Positions 17,384 to 26,288 of a DNA stretch of 64,000 nt are shown here, piece after piece. The notes under the pieces are model-generated. The model did not search any database, had not been told where the DNA came from, and saw nothing but the letters and a program-made list of their open reading frames with translations. A program made the position numbers and the translations under genes. The DNA lies in the NCBI GenBank assembly GCA_035515055.1, contig DATJBV010000067.1, positions 42,844-106,843 of the forward strand, read 5' to 3'. Position 1 is the stretch's first letter; every line of letters starts with the position of its first letter. The stretch is from Pollutimonas sp035515055. GTDB lineage: Bacteria > Pseudomonadota > Gammaproteobacteria > Burkholderiales > Burkholderiaceae_B.

Positions 17384-17431
17384 CTAGTGGAATGGCGATC
17401 GTGTTCCGACATGAGCAGTCAGAAGATAAGT

Positions 17432-17465
17432 GGGTAGGCGAGGGGGGAGAGCGGGGAGACGGGGG
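17432..17465 (+). other. Potential G-quadruplex motif
   Basis: Four G-tracts (17432-17434, 17442-17447, 17453-17456, 17461-17465) are separated by loops of 7, 5 and 4 bases, which meets the usual G3+N1-7 rule. It lies in the 261-base gap between the TetR gene and the aldehyde dehydrogenase gene, about 60 bases upstream of the left-arm promoter. No function is shown. Confidence 0.4.
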
Positions 17466-17538
17466 ACGGCCGAGAGAAGCATTGAGTAAGCTTCGCTCGT
17501 CCGAAAAGCTGTGGATCAGCGGTTGATCCGGCGGGTCT

Positions 17539-18222
17539 TCAAGTCAAGGTTTTGGTAGGGCGTCGTATTTCCGGTAACTGGAACGCAAAAACCTCATCCC
17601 GCTTTTCACGTGAGGCACCCAAGCCTTGCAGAATGATGTCTACCATTTGCTCGGCGTAATCGGTTTTTGTGAGTTTAGGTTCGTTAAGAAGCCTGAGCAT
17701 CGCTTGGCGCAAGCCGCCCATTGTCAGATCCCATCCACACATTGCGGACGGGCAGGAGAAATCACCCGACTTCATTCCGAGCCCGATGTCGCGGAGTGGA
17801 CCCTCCAAAGCAAAACCACCTTGAAACCATACTGCCGCGACGAAGCCGCACCATGCCGAATCGATGCTTGCTTTCCGCATCCACAGGCGTATTCCTGTTC
17901 CATGTCGAATGACCGGATCCTTGATCTGCTGCAATTCTCCTTCAATTGCGGCGGCCATGTCATCGGTTAACCAAGTGGATGTGGCGGTAAGGAGCTCCGC
18001 AGTGTTGTTGAAATAGTTATAGAAAGTGCCTCTCGCGATACCGGAAGCCCTGATGAAATCGTCGATAACGGGTGCGTCGGGCCCCTTTTCAGCAAAAACG
18101 TGAAGCGCTGCTTCTATGATCCGCGCGCGTGTCTTGCTACGCCGATTTCTACCAACAATCGTTCGATGGTTGACGGCTGTAGTCGCTGGTTCGTTGCTGT
18201 CTTTTGTACGTTTGTTCGCCAT
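17539..18222 (-). CDS. TetR-family transcriptional regulator
   Basis: A 227-residue regulator. After a polar, probably flexible N-terminus of about 30 residues comes a TetR DNA-binding domain (SKTRARIIEAALHVFAEKG, then SGIARGTFYNYFNN as recognition helix region, residues about 30-75). The C-terminal 150 residues form the ligand-binding and dimer part, typical of the family in being unlike others. It sits between the two arms of the catabolic cluster and is likely their repressor, with the cluster substrate or an intermediate as inducer (inference). Shared sequence at both promoters supports this. Confidence 0.9.
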   Translation of the reverse strand: MANKRTKDSNEPATTAVNHRTIVGRNRRSKTRARIIEAALHVFAEKGPDAPVIDDFIRASGIARGTFYNYFNNTAELLTATSTWLTDDMAAAIEGELQQIKDPVIRHGTGIRLWMRKASIDSAWCGFVAAVWFQGGFALEGPLRDIGLGMKSGDFSCPSAMCGWDLTMGGLRQAMLRLLNEPKLTKTDYAEQMVDIILQGLGASREKRDEVFAFQLPEIRRPTKTLT

Positions 18223-18266
18223 TGCGATACTTGCCTATGTAGAGTGGTTTTCAAGAATTTTACATA

Positions 18267-18306
18267 TTGAATTGTAGTACAGAATGAACATAAACGTTCA
18301 ATTCAA
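18267..18306. repeat. Inverted repeat in the TetR gene's upstream region
   Basis: TTGAATTG (18267-18274) and CAATTCAA (18299-18306) are perfect inverted copies 24 bases apart. Inside them AGAATGAAC and GTTCAATTC form a second, imperfect dyad. The element lies 45-84 bases upstream of the TetR start codon and could be an autoregulatory site or simply AT-rich promoter sequence. Confidence 0.35.
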
Positions 18307-18416
18307 ATCCCATCTGATCACGGAAAGTGAGTTCGCACCAACTCTGGCGCAGCCTCTTCATGGTCGGGTACCTTGGCATACTGATAATATCCTCCAATAT
18401 GTATTTTAAGTACATG

Positions 18417-18445
18417 TTGACATTGTCGTACAAACAAGGCACTAT
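18417..18445 (+). promoter_or_regulatory. Promoter and putative operator of the right (catabolic) arm
   Basis: A perfect -35 TTGACA (18417-18422) with CACTAT after 17 bases gives a start near 18452, about 43 bases before E1-alpha. The sequence CATGTTGACATT is shared with the left-arm promoter in the same orientation relative to transcription. TGACATTGTCGT is repeated exactly at 17372-17383, and TTGT-CGT-ACAA (18423-18433) is a small dyad. Confidence 0.55.
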
Positions 18446-18494
18446 TATTCACACCAATAACAAAGCTGGCAAAGGTCAGTAACGGGGGGGATTC

Positions 18495-19481
18495 ATGTCT
18501 TTGACAGACGAACAAAAAATTGCCTTGTTTCGTAATCTGGCGCGCGCAATGGCGTTAGACCGGATGATGATGCGTATTATTCGCGCCGGAAAGATGGTCG
18601 GGTTCTACCACGAAGGAGGCATTGCGCTCGCTCCTGGAGTAGCGGCAGGCACGTTTCTGGAAAAGACCGACATCATGTGGCCGCACTATCGCGCACATGG
18701 TCTCGCGCATATGCTCAGCAAAGGCATAGACATCAAGTATTACGTTGCGGAGCATATGGGGCGTGAGGCGGGATGCTGTAAGGGTCGCTCCAGCTTTCAT
18801 ATGTCGTTTCCCGACGATCATGTTTTCGGATTCTCGGGCAATATCGGCGCAAATTTTCCCCTGAGTGTCGGCTACGGATTCGCGGCAAAGTTCAAAAAAT
18901 CCGGACAAGTGGTCATGAATTGTTCAGGCGACGGGTCCTATGGCGAAGGGCGCTGTCATGAAGCGTTGCTGATGTCGGCCAATTGGAAACTGCCCGTTAT
19001 TTTCTGGTGTGAAGCCAACGGCATGGCTCAACACAGCAACGTGAAAGACCTCTTTCCCGGTCCGAATATTTCCAGCTTGGCAGGCGGCTTTGGAATTCCC
19101 TCTGTCATCGTGGATGGACAAGACGTCTTCGCCTGCGCCGAGGTGGCTTTACAGGCACTGGACCACGTACGCAAGGGTAACGGTCCTATCTTCGTTGAAT
19201 GCAAAACGTACCGGATTCAGGAACATAGCGTCGGCGGTGTCAACTATGAAGGCCCTGTCCAACGCGACCCCCGGCAGATGGCTGAATGGAAAGAGAACTT
19301 CAATCCGCTGAATCTTGCGACGATCCGGTTACTGAAGGAAAAGATCCTACAGCAGGAAGACATTGACCGCATCAATGCCGAGGCGGAGCGCGAGGCGGAT
19401 GAGATTGAAGCATTTTGCGAAGCAAGCCCGAAGGCTCTTCCCTCGATCAATGAAATGCATGCAGCCGTTTACGCGGCATAG
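18495..19481 (+). CDS. ThDP-dependent 2-oxo-acid/acetoin dehydrogenase-type E1 alpha subunit
   Basis: The 328 residues match the alpha subunit of E1 in pyruvate/acetoin/branched-chain 2-oxo-acid dehydrogenase complexes. The ThDP motif is clear: GDG at residues 145-147 (NCSGDGSYGEG) followed by Asn175 (WCEANGMAQ). GCCKGRSSFHMSF and GNIGANFPLSVG are also typical of the AcoA-like group. E1 removes CO2 from, or cleaves, a keto substrate and passes the acyl or aldehyde unit to lipoyl-E2. A G-run (GGGGGGA) precedes the ATG. It is the first gene of the plus-strand arm. Similarity alone does not fix the substrate. Confidence 0.9.
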   Translation: MSLTDEQKIALFRNLARAMALDRMMMRIIRAGKMVGFYHEGGIALAPGVAAGTFLEKTDIMWPHYRAHGLAHMLSKGIDIKYYVAEHMGREAGCCKGRSSFHMSFPDDHVFGFSGNIGANFPLSVGYGFAAKFKKSGQVVMNCSGDGSYGEGRCHEALLMSANWKLPVIFWCEANGMAQHSNVKDLFPGPNISSLAGGFGIPSVIVDGQDVFACAEVALQALDHVRKGNGPIFVECKTYRIQEHSVGGVNYEGPVQRDPRQMAEWKENFNPLNLATIRLLKEKILQQEDIDRINAEAEREADEIEAFCEASPKALPSINEMHAAVYAA

Positions 19482-19499
19482 CCGACAAGGGAAAAGATT

Positions 19500-20471
19500 A
19501 TGAGCAATCAACGCGAACTCACCCTTTGCGAGGCAATACGTGAAGCCTATATCGATGAAATGCGCCGCGATGAACGGGTTTTCATGCTAGGCATTAGTAT
19601 CCAGGCAGGCACTTTTCCACACACCAAGAATCTTTGTGAGGAATTCGGCACTCACCGAATTGTGGATACGCCGCTTGCGGAAACCGGAATGACCGGGTGC
19701 GCCATGGGTGCGGCCCAGGAAGGGCTGCGACCAATATTGGATTTTATGTACGCAGGGTTTTCGTACTTTGCTGGATCCGAGGTATTCCTCCAGGCTGGGC
19801 AATACCATTTTCTGCACGGCAGCCAACACCCGCTTCCCATGGTGATGGTTGGAACTTGTGGAGTAGGCCGCCGCGTAGGCAACGAGCATGCGACGCTGCC
19901 ATACGGTACAGCGATTCATCATCCCGGACTCAAGACGTGTATGCCATCCACTCCATACGACGCAAAGGGATTAATGAAAGCGGCAATTCGTGATGACAAC
20001 CCGGTGCTGTTCCTGTGGCATACCAATCTCATGATGCAAAAAGGGCATGTTCCCGAAGAGGATTACATCGTTCCGTTGGGCGTAGCGGATGTTAAGCGCT
20101 CCGGAACGGATGTCACCATATTGACGAGCGGACTGCAGGTGCACAACGCGCTGAAGGTCGCGGAGAAATTGAAGGACGAAATAAGCGTTGAAGTAGTGGA
20201 CGCTAGAACGTTTGAGCCTTTCGATCTCGAAACGACGCTGAAATCCATAGAAAAGACAACACGATTGATCATTGTCGACGAAGACTTTGAACGAGGGGGA
20301 TTTGCCGCGGAAGTGTCCGCTCAAGTCATGGAGCACGGATACGACCTGCTGGACGCACCTGTCAAGCGCATATGTCACCCGAACATTCCAGTTCCCGGCG
20401 GGTATATCGACGTGTACACCATGCCGACGCCTGAGCGGATCGAAGAAGCCGTTCGTGAAATTTGCCGATAG
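19500..20471 (+). CDS. ThDP-dependent 2-oxo-acid/acetoin dehydrogenase-type E1 beta subunit
   Basis: The 323-residue partner of E1 alpha, starting 18 bases after it with AAGGGAAAA upstream. It has the transketolase pyrimidine-binding domain in the N-terminal half (CEAIREAYIDEMRRDERVFM, then VDTPLAETGMTGCAMGAA) and the transketolase C-terminal domain after residue 190 (VTILTSGLQVHNALKVAEKL, VVDARTFEPFD). The conserved Glu that activates ThDP is in the LAETG motif. Together the two subunits form an alpha2beta2 E1. Confidence 0.9.
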   Translation: MSNQRELTLCEAIREAYIDEMRRDERVFMLGISIQAGTFPHTKNLCEEFGTHRIVDTPLAETGMTGCAMGAAQEGLRPILDFMYAGFSYFAGSEVFLQAGQYHFLHGSQHPLPMVMVGTCGVGRRVGNEHATLPYGTAIHHPGLKTCMPSTPYDAKGLMKAAIRDDNPVLFLWHTNLMMQKGHVPEEDYIVPLGVADVKRSGTDVTILTSGLQVHNALKVAEKLKDEISVEVVDARTFEPFDLETTLKSIEKTTRLIIVDEDFERGGFAAEVSAQVMEHGYDLLDAPVKRICHPNIPVPGGYIDVYTMPTPERIEEAVREICR

Positions 20472-20479
20472 GGGACGAA

Positions 20480-21739
20480 ATGATACGTGACGTGATATTG
20501 CCCCAGCTTGCCATGGGGATGTCCGAAGGAACCATTGTCGAGTGGGTGGTAGCCGAAGGTGCATGCGTTGTGCGCGATCAGGCACTTGTATCGATAGAGA
20601 CCGAGAAGGTCGTGACCGAACTGCCAGCGCCTTATGCGGGTTTTGTTCACGTTCTGGCACCAGTGGGCGCCAACCTGCCGATCGAAACTCTGATTGCGAA
20701 AATTGCCGATACGGAAGCTGAGTATCGCAGCCTGGTGGCTGGGGTTTCTGTCGCCGCACCGCGTGCGATGGAGCAAGAACCAGCCGCTACTCCCGCACTT
20801 GCTGGCGTTTCACCAGCATCTGCAAATGATGGGAGCCGAAAAATTCGCGTATCAGGCTTGGCCAAGGCCATTGCAACACAGAACAAGATTGATCTTTCGC
20901 AGATTAGTGGTACTGGGCCAGGGGGTCGCGTTATCCGGCGCGATGTACTCTTGGCAATCGAACGCGCTGCCAGTCAAGGGCACGTCTCCAGAGCCGGTGA
21001 AAACAGTCCGTCCGGCGGCATGCGCGTTAGAGCCAGAATGCCTGTTACGGGGATGCGTGCCGCAATCGCGCAGAAGATGCTGGCTGCAAAGACGACCGCC
21101 GCGGAGACATATGCATTTTTCGAGATTGACATTACGAAGTTGCTGGCCGCAAGGAAAACAATTCTTGGCCACCAGAGTGAGCTTGCAACGCGCATATCGC
21201 TGCTTTCGTTCTATGCCCGTGCGGTTGCGCTGGTTTGCCAGCAGGTCCCCATCTGTAATTCCACCCTGGTGAATGGCGAAATAACCGTCTGGGAAAACGT
21301 TAATGTCGGCTTGGCTGTGGCCCTACCTGGTCGTACCGAATATGAGTCAGGATTGATTGTGCCCGTAATCCGCGAGGTTCAGAGCAAGGCTTTGCTGCAG
21401 ATCGATATGGAGATAAAAGATCTGGTGAAGCGCGCGAGGACGTCCGCACTATCACCGACGGAAACGACTGACGCCACGATCACGATATCGAGTACCGATG
21501 GGTTTTTGCCTGGCGGTTGGATGGTGTCTACACCGCTACTCAATTTGCCCCAGATAATGAATTTTCAGCCCGGGACTCCCGTTGAAAAACCCATTGTCGT
21601 GGACGGAAAGATAAAGGTACGAACAATTCTGCCTTGTGGCGTGACCTTCGATCATCGTGCAATGGATGGCGAACCGCTTGGCCGATTCGTCAGGAAATTG
21701 CGTGATCTGCTGGCCAACCCCGAACTAATGCTTCTGTGA
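20480..21739 (+). CDS. Dihydrolipoamide acyltransferase (E2) of the complex
   Basis: The 419-residue core subunit. Domains in order: one lipoyl domain (residues 4-78, lipoyl Lys43 in IETEKVVTE), a linker, a peripheral-subunit-binding domain (about 120-158, RVSGLAKAIATQNKIDL...GTGPGGRV) and the catalytic domain (about 190-419). The catalytic HxxxDG appears as DHRAMDG (His392, Asp396). The ATG at 20480 has AGGGGAC upstream and lies eight bases after E1 beta. E2 transfers the unit from lipoyl to CoA. Only one lipoyl domain is present, as in acetoin or branched-chain complexes. Confidence 0.9.
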   Translation: MIRDVILPQLAMGMSEGTIVEWVVAEGACVVRDQALVSIETEKVVTELPAPYAGFVHVLAPVGANLPIETLIAKIADTEAEYRSLVAGVSVAAPRAMEQEPAATPALAGVSPASANDGSRKIRVSGLAKAIATQNKIDLSQISGTGPGGRVIRRDVLLAIERAASQGHVSRAGENSPSGGMRVRARMPVTGMRAAIAQKMLAAKTTAAETYAFFEIDITKLLAARKTILGHQSELATRISLLSFYARAVALVCQQVPICNSTLVNGEITVWENVNVGLAVALPGRTEYESGLIVPVIREVQSKALLQIDMEIKDLVKRARTSALSPTETTDATITISSTDGFLPGGWMVSTPLLNLPQIMNFQPGTPVEKPIVVDGKIKVRTILPCGVTFDHRAMDGEPLGRFVRKLRDLLANPELMLL

Positions 21740-21747
21740 GAACGGGC

Positions 21748-23151
21748 ATGGAAAAGATTTACGACGTAGCGGTGGTTGGCGCGGGGCCGGGAGGCTATGT
21801 GGCGGCCATTCGTGCCGCACAGCTTGGCCTGTCCGCCTGTGTGATCGAAAAAGACACCCCGGGTGGCGTGTGCTTGAACTGGGGCTGCATACCTTCAAAG
21901 AGTTTGATTCATCATGCCGCTGAATTTCAGGCGCTGGCGGATATGGAAGCGTTGGGGGTTCGTATTGATCGAAGCGGCTTCAACTATGCCGAGGTTCATA
22001 CGCGTTCCCGTTTGGCTGCAAAGACGTTGGCAAATGGCGTGTCGGCGCTCCTGCGAAAAAACAAAGTCGAGGTGGTGAAGGCGACCGCGTCAATTGCCGG
22101 ACGTGGAAAAATCAGTCTCACGGGTGAAGGCCGGTCAAACGAACAGATCCTCGCGAAAAACATAATCGTCGCAACCGGATCCCGTCCGCTTTCGTTGCCA
22201 GCGTTCGCTTTCGATGAAAAGCTGGTCCTTTCGTCGTCCGGGCTTCTCGCGATGACGGAATTGCCGCGAACATTGGTTGTTCTGGGCGCGGGGGCCATCG
22301 GCTGCGAGTTTGCCTTTGTGATGAACGCGTTCGGCGTAAAGGTGACTCTGGTAGAGCTGGGGGAACATATTCTTCCCAGCGAAGACTTCGAGGTCGCACA
22401 CGTGCTGGATGCCTCGTTCCGCAATGCGGGGATCAACGTCTATACCAAGACGCGGGCCATCCGCTGGAAACCAGCGGATGGCGGCGTAGTTATCGACGTT
22501 GAAATCGACGGAAAAATTGAAAGTCTTAAAGCCGACAAGTTGTTGGCGGCGTTCGGACGCGCTCCGAATACGAACGGCATCGGGCTCGAATCGGTAGGCG
22601 TGAAAAAAGACGCGCGTGGCTGCCTCATTACCGGCGACTATGGCGAGACATCCGTCCCGGGGATCTTTGCAATCGGCGACGTTACAGCAAGCCCCGCGTT
22701 AGCTCACGTAGCGTCACGTGAGGCTGAAATCACCATCGAGCACATCGCAGGCCGACGCGCGAGGAATGCGCAGATTGATGCGGCTCTCGTTCCATCCGCG
22801 GTTTATTGCGAGCCGCAAATTGCCGGCTTCGGTCTGCGTGAGGACCACGCCAAGAAACAAGGGATTGCGTTCAAGAAATCCATTTTTCCCTTTCGTGGCA
22901 CCGGGAAAAGCGTTGCGGTCGGCAAGATCGAAGGTTTCGTGAAAATCCTAGCTGACCCAGTTACTGGAGAGTTGCTGGGAGGACATATTGTGGGTCACAA
23001 CGCGACGGAACTGATACACGAGCTGCTGTTGGCGAAGGCCAGTGAGCTCATTTCAGAAGACGTGGCCAATATGGTTCATGCACATCCAACCTTGTCCGAG
23101 GCGATTTATGAGGCTGCTCGTGGAATACACGATAAGCCCATTCATATTTAG
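21748..23151 (+). CDS. Dihydrolipoyl dehydrogenase (E3) of the complex
   Basis: A 467-residue FAD enzyme that reoxidises the E2 lipoyl group with NAD. It has the FAD motif GAGPGGYVAA, the redox disulphide Cys42/Cys47 (GGVCLNWGCIPSK), the NAD motif GAGAIGCEFAFVM and the C-terminal His-Glu pair (HAHPTLSEAIYEA). I use the ATG at 21748; a GTG at 21736 that overlaps the E2 stop is a possible alternative. A dedicated E3 inside the cluster supports a special-purpose complex separate from the housekeeping pyruvate dehydrogenase. Confidence 0.9.
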   Translation: MEKIYDVAVVGAGPGGYVAAIRAAQLGLSACVIEKDTPGGVCLNWGCIPSKSLIHHAAEFQALADMEALGVRIDRSGFNYAEVHTRSRLAAKTLANGVSALLRKNKVEVVKATASIAGRGKISLTGEGRSNEQILAKNIIVATGSRPLSLPAFAFDEKLVLSSSGLLAMTELPRTLVVLGAGAIGCEFAFVMNAFGVKVTLVELGEHILPSEDFEVAHVLDASFRNAGINVYTKTRAIRWKPADGGVVIDVEIDGKIESLKADKLLAAFGRAPNTNGIGLESVGVKKDARGCLITGDYGETSVPGIFAIGDVTASPALAHVASREAEITIEHIAGRRARNAQIDAALVPSAVYCEPQIAGFGLREDHAKKQGIAFKKSIFPFRGTGKSVAVGKIEGFVKILADPVTGELLGGHIVGHNATELIHELLLAKASELISEDVANMVHAHPTLSEAIYEAARGIHDKPIHI

Positions 23152-23242
23152 CTCTCTGAACACTAGCAGTCTGTCGTATTCAATTTTCAAAGCTCCCACG
23201 ATGTAAAGAAGAAGGGGCATATATGAGTGAAGGGGGACACAA

Positions 23243-26212
23243 ATGAAGAAGGCTGTCTTAAAAGCAATATTGTTCGCCGTGCCAACCGTCTTGCGGCGTA
23301 CGGCCAAGAAGTATCCGGCGTTCCGCGAGGAAATGAACCGTCACGACTGTACCGTTCAGATCAAGCTGAAAGATGAAAGTATCGCAAGATACTACACCTT
23401 CGCGCGAGGCCGAGTGACATCCAGTAGCGGTGTTCATCCAAAGCCGGATGTCGCGATGGTCTTTCGCGATCTTTCGACGGCGCTGACGTTCCTGAAGCCG
23501 CCCATGGACAGAGCCGAGATTGTCCACGCCGCTAAACAGTTCAGAGTTGTTGTGCTGGGAAAGGACGAGTTGGTCGTTTGGTTCATGCAGCTGATGAATC
23601 GTATCGAAACGTCGGGGATGCAGTCGGGCACGCCGATGCCCGATGGGTCAATCCGCTACACGACAAATACCAATGGCGGGCCATTGTTCGTGTACGTCAA
23701 GGACGGCCGGATCTTACGCGTCACTCCTATCGATTTTACCCAAGCCGATGCCTCAAGCTATTCCATTACCGCGCGGGGCAAGCATTTCAAGCCATGGCGG
23801 CGGGCAACAGTGTCTCCCCATGCCTTAACGCTCAAGTCACAGGTGTATTCCGATAAACGGATTCTTTATCCGATGAAGCGGGTTGATTTTGATCCGAACG
23901 GAGAAAGAAATCCGCAAAATCGCGGCATATCAGGCTACGAGCGAATCAGTTGGGACGAAGCCCTCGATTTGGTCGCAAATGAAATCACGCGGCAAAAGAA
24001 AGAGCATGGGCCGGGTTCGATTGCTATTCCCCACTCATCGCATCATCAGTGGGGGAATGTCGGGTATTACCTCAGTTCGATGCTGCGCTTCGGCAACCTG
24101 ATCGGGTTCACGCGAGTCCATCACAATCCAGACAGCTGGGAAGGCTGGTACTGGGGAGCCGCTCATCACTTCGGCAACACATTGCGTGTCGGCCTGCCAT
24201 CACCGTATGGGACCGTCGAGGATTGCCTCAAAGAGGCGGAGATGATTGTCTTCTGGTCCAGCGACCCCGAAGCCACCAATGGCGGATACGGCGGTTTTGA
24301 AGGAACGCAACGGCGATTCTGGGCCAAAGAATTGGGAATCGAGTTTGTCCATATCGACCCCCATTGCAACTCTACCGCCCAATTGTATGGCGGCCGATGG
24401 ATTCCATTGCGGCCCGGCACCGACGCGGCGCTTGCGATCGCAATCATGCACGTTTGGGTGACGGAAGGGCTATATGACAAGGACTACGTCGAAAAACGGA
24501 CCACCGGTTTCGATCAATGGGATGACTACCTGCGCGGCACATCAGATGGGATTCCCAAGTCACCAGAGTGGCAGGAGCCGGAGACTGGCGTTCCCGCCCA
24601 GGTAGTTCGTGCGCTCGCTCGGAAATGGGCGTCTAAAAAGACTTACCTGGCGCCCGGCGGTCTGGGAACGGGCCTCGGTGGCGCTTGCCGTACGGCAACC
24701 GGCTCACAGTGGGCGCGCAACATGATTTTGATGATGGCGATGCAGGGCTGGGGGAAACCAGGCGTCAACTTCGGAAATCTGCAAATGGGCAGCCCCGTTG
24801 ACAACTATTTCTATTTTCCCGGCTACGCCGAAGGCGGGATTTCGGGCGAGCTGGCATTTACCGCGGGTGCAATCAATAACTATACGCGAATGCCGCATGT
24901 GCTTACGATGAATCCAGTCAAGCAGATGATTCCGCGCCAGCGTCTTCCCGAGGCAATCGTCGATGGGTATGCAAAGGGCTATATCTGGGACGGATCCTCG
25001 ATCGAGGCGCAGATGGCCTCGTACGAATATCCCATGCCGGGATACTCCAAGATTCACATGCTGTACCGGTATGGCGGCGCGCTGCTCGGCACCGTTGCAA
25101 ACTCGGCGCGCTATATCGAGGCATATCGGCATTCCTCATTGGAATGCATCGTAAGCCAGGCAATCTACATGGAAGGCGATGTGCCTTTTGCGGACGTGAT
25201 CTTGCCCGCCTGCACGGCGGTGGAACGATGGGATATTGGCGAAACCGCCGGTTGCCAGGGGTACATTCATCATGCGCCAGCACAATTGAATCACCGCACG
25301 ATCGTGATGCAGCACAAGTGCATTGAGCCGCTCGGAGAATCCAAGTCAGACTACCAAATCTTTCTCGATATCTGCAGCCGCTTGGGCATGGGTCCGATGT
25401 TTTCAGAGGGCTGCAGCGAACTTGACTGGTGCAAACGGGTCTTTGAATCGGCCGATATTTCAAAGGAAATGAAATGGACGGAATTCCTAAAAAAGGGGTA
25501 TTACGTCGTTCCCGCAGAACCTGAAAGCGAGCCGGTAAGCATGCGCTGGTACGCGGAGGACCGCCAGAAAGACATACCGGAACCACATCCGTTACCGTCG
25601 CAGTATCAAGGCGAATTCGGCAAGGGACTGCCCACTCAGTCGGGCAAGATCGAGTTTATTCCGTCATCGATATTACGGGGCGATCCGGATAATCCCGAGA
25701 GGCCGGCGCTAAACCGCTATATCCCTTCCTGGGAGGGTATGCAGACCGCCGATCTGGTCGATAAATATCCGCTCCAAATGGTGTCTACGCATTCACGGTA
25801 TAGCTTCCATACTTTCTCCGACGGAAAGGGCAGCACCATTAACGACATCGACGACCATCGCGTCTTGATCGATGGTTACTACTACTGGGTGATGCGGATA
25901 AATCCCGCCGACGCCGGTGCGCGCGGCATTCGTCATCACGATTTGGTACGTGTGTTCAATGGTCGCGGCGTGGTGATATGCGCCGCCGATGTATCGGAAC
26001 TCGTTATGCCGGGCGTCGTCAAGACTTTCGAATCCTCTGCCGTATTCGACCCGGTCCCGGATCCGAACGGCTTTGCCGACCGAGGCGGCTGCATAAATCT
26101 TCTCACTCCACCACGCCCACAGGTCAAAGGCACCGACGGCATGGGGTCCAATTCCTGTCTGGTTGAAATTGAAAAGTGGAGACCGACGCCAGTTGAAGGC
26201 ATGCGCGCATGA
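23243..26212 (+). CDS. Molybdopterin enzyme of the transhydroxylase/resorcinol hydroxylase type with N-terminal SCP2-like domain
   Basis: The 989-residue large subunit of a DMSO-reductase-family molybdenum enzyme. Unlike most relatives it has no N-terminal Cys cluster for iron-sulphur binding, which is a mark of pyrogallol-phloroglucinol transhydroxylase (AthL) and resorcinol hydroxylase (RhL). His267, Asp297 and Ser298 (SSHHQWGN and NPDSWEGWYWG) keep the spacing I recall for His144, Asp174 and the Mo ligand Ser175 of AthL. The offset of 123 equals an extra N-terminal domain, residues 1 to about 123, that looks like an SCP2 sterol-carrier fold (ARYYTFARGRVTSSSG, KPDVAMVFRDLSTALTFL, VVVLGKDELVVWF). 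No Tat or Sec signal is seen, so it is probably cytoplasmic. The partner subunit follows. The substrate is unknown. Confidence 0.82.
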   Translation: MKKAVLKAILFAVPTVLRRTAKKYPAFREEMNRHDCTVQIKLKDESIARYYTFARGRVTSSSGVHPKPDVAMVFRDLSTALTFLKPPMDRAEIVHAAKQFRVVVLGKDELVVWFMQLMNRIETSGMQSGTPMPDGSIRYTTNTNGGPLFVYVKDGRILRVTPIDFTQADASSYSITARGKHFKPWRRATVSPHALTLKSQVYSDKRILYPMKRVDFDPNGERNPQNRGISGYERISWDEALDLVANEITRQKKEHGPGSIAIPHSSHHQWGNVGYYLSSMLRFGNLIGFTRVHHNPDSWEGWYWGAAHHFGNTLRVGLPSPYGTVEDCLKEAEMIVFWSSDPEATNGGYGGFEGTQRRFWAKELGIEFVHIDPHCNSTAQLYGGRWIPLRPGTDAALAIAIMHVWVTEGLYDKDYVEKRTTGFDQWDDYLRGTSDGIPKSPEWQEPETGVPAQVVRALARKWASKKTYLAPGGLGTGLGGACRTATGSQWARNMILMMAMQGWGKPGVNFGNLQMGSPVDNYFYFPGYAEGGISGELAFTAGAINNYTRMPHVLTMNPVKQMIPRQRLPEAIVDGYAKGYIWDGSSIEAQMASYEYPMPGYSKIHMLYRYGGALLGTVANSARYIEAYRHSSLECIVSQAIYMEGDVPFADVILPACTAVERWDIGETAGCQGYIHHAPAQLNHRTIVMQHKCIEPLGESKSDYQIFLDICSRLGMGPMFSEGCSELDWCKRVFESADISKEMKWTEFLKKGYYVVPAEPESEPVSMRWYAEDRQKDIPEPHPLPSQYQGEFGKGLPTQSGKIEFIPSSILRGDPDNPERPALNRYIPSWEGMQTADLVDKYPLQMVSTHSRYSFHTFSDGKGSTINDIDDHRVLIDGYYYWVMRINPADAGARGIRHHDLVRVFNGRGVVICAADVSELVMPGVVKTFESSAVFDPVPDPNGFADRGGCINLLTPPRPQVKGTDGMGSNSCLVEIEKWRPTPVEGMRA

Positions 26213-26288
26213 AACCACCGGCAATTCAGGTGCCGGGAACCGATGCTCGATTTGAAGAAGCAGAAAAAGACGCGAAGGGAGATAAAAA

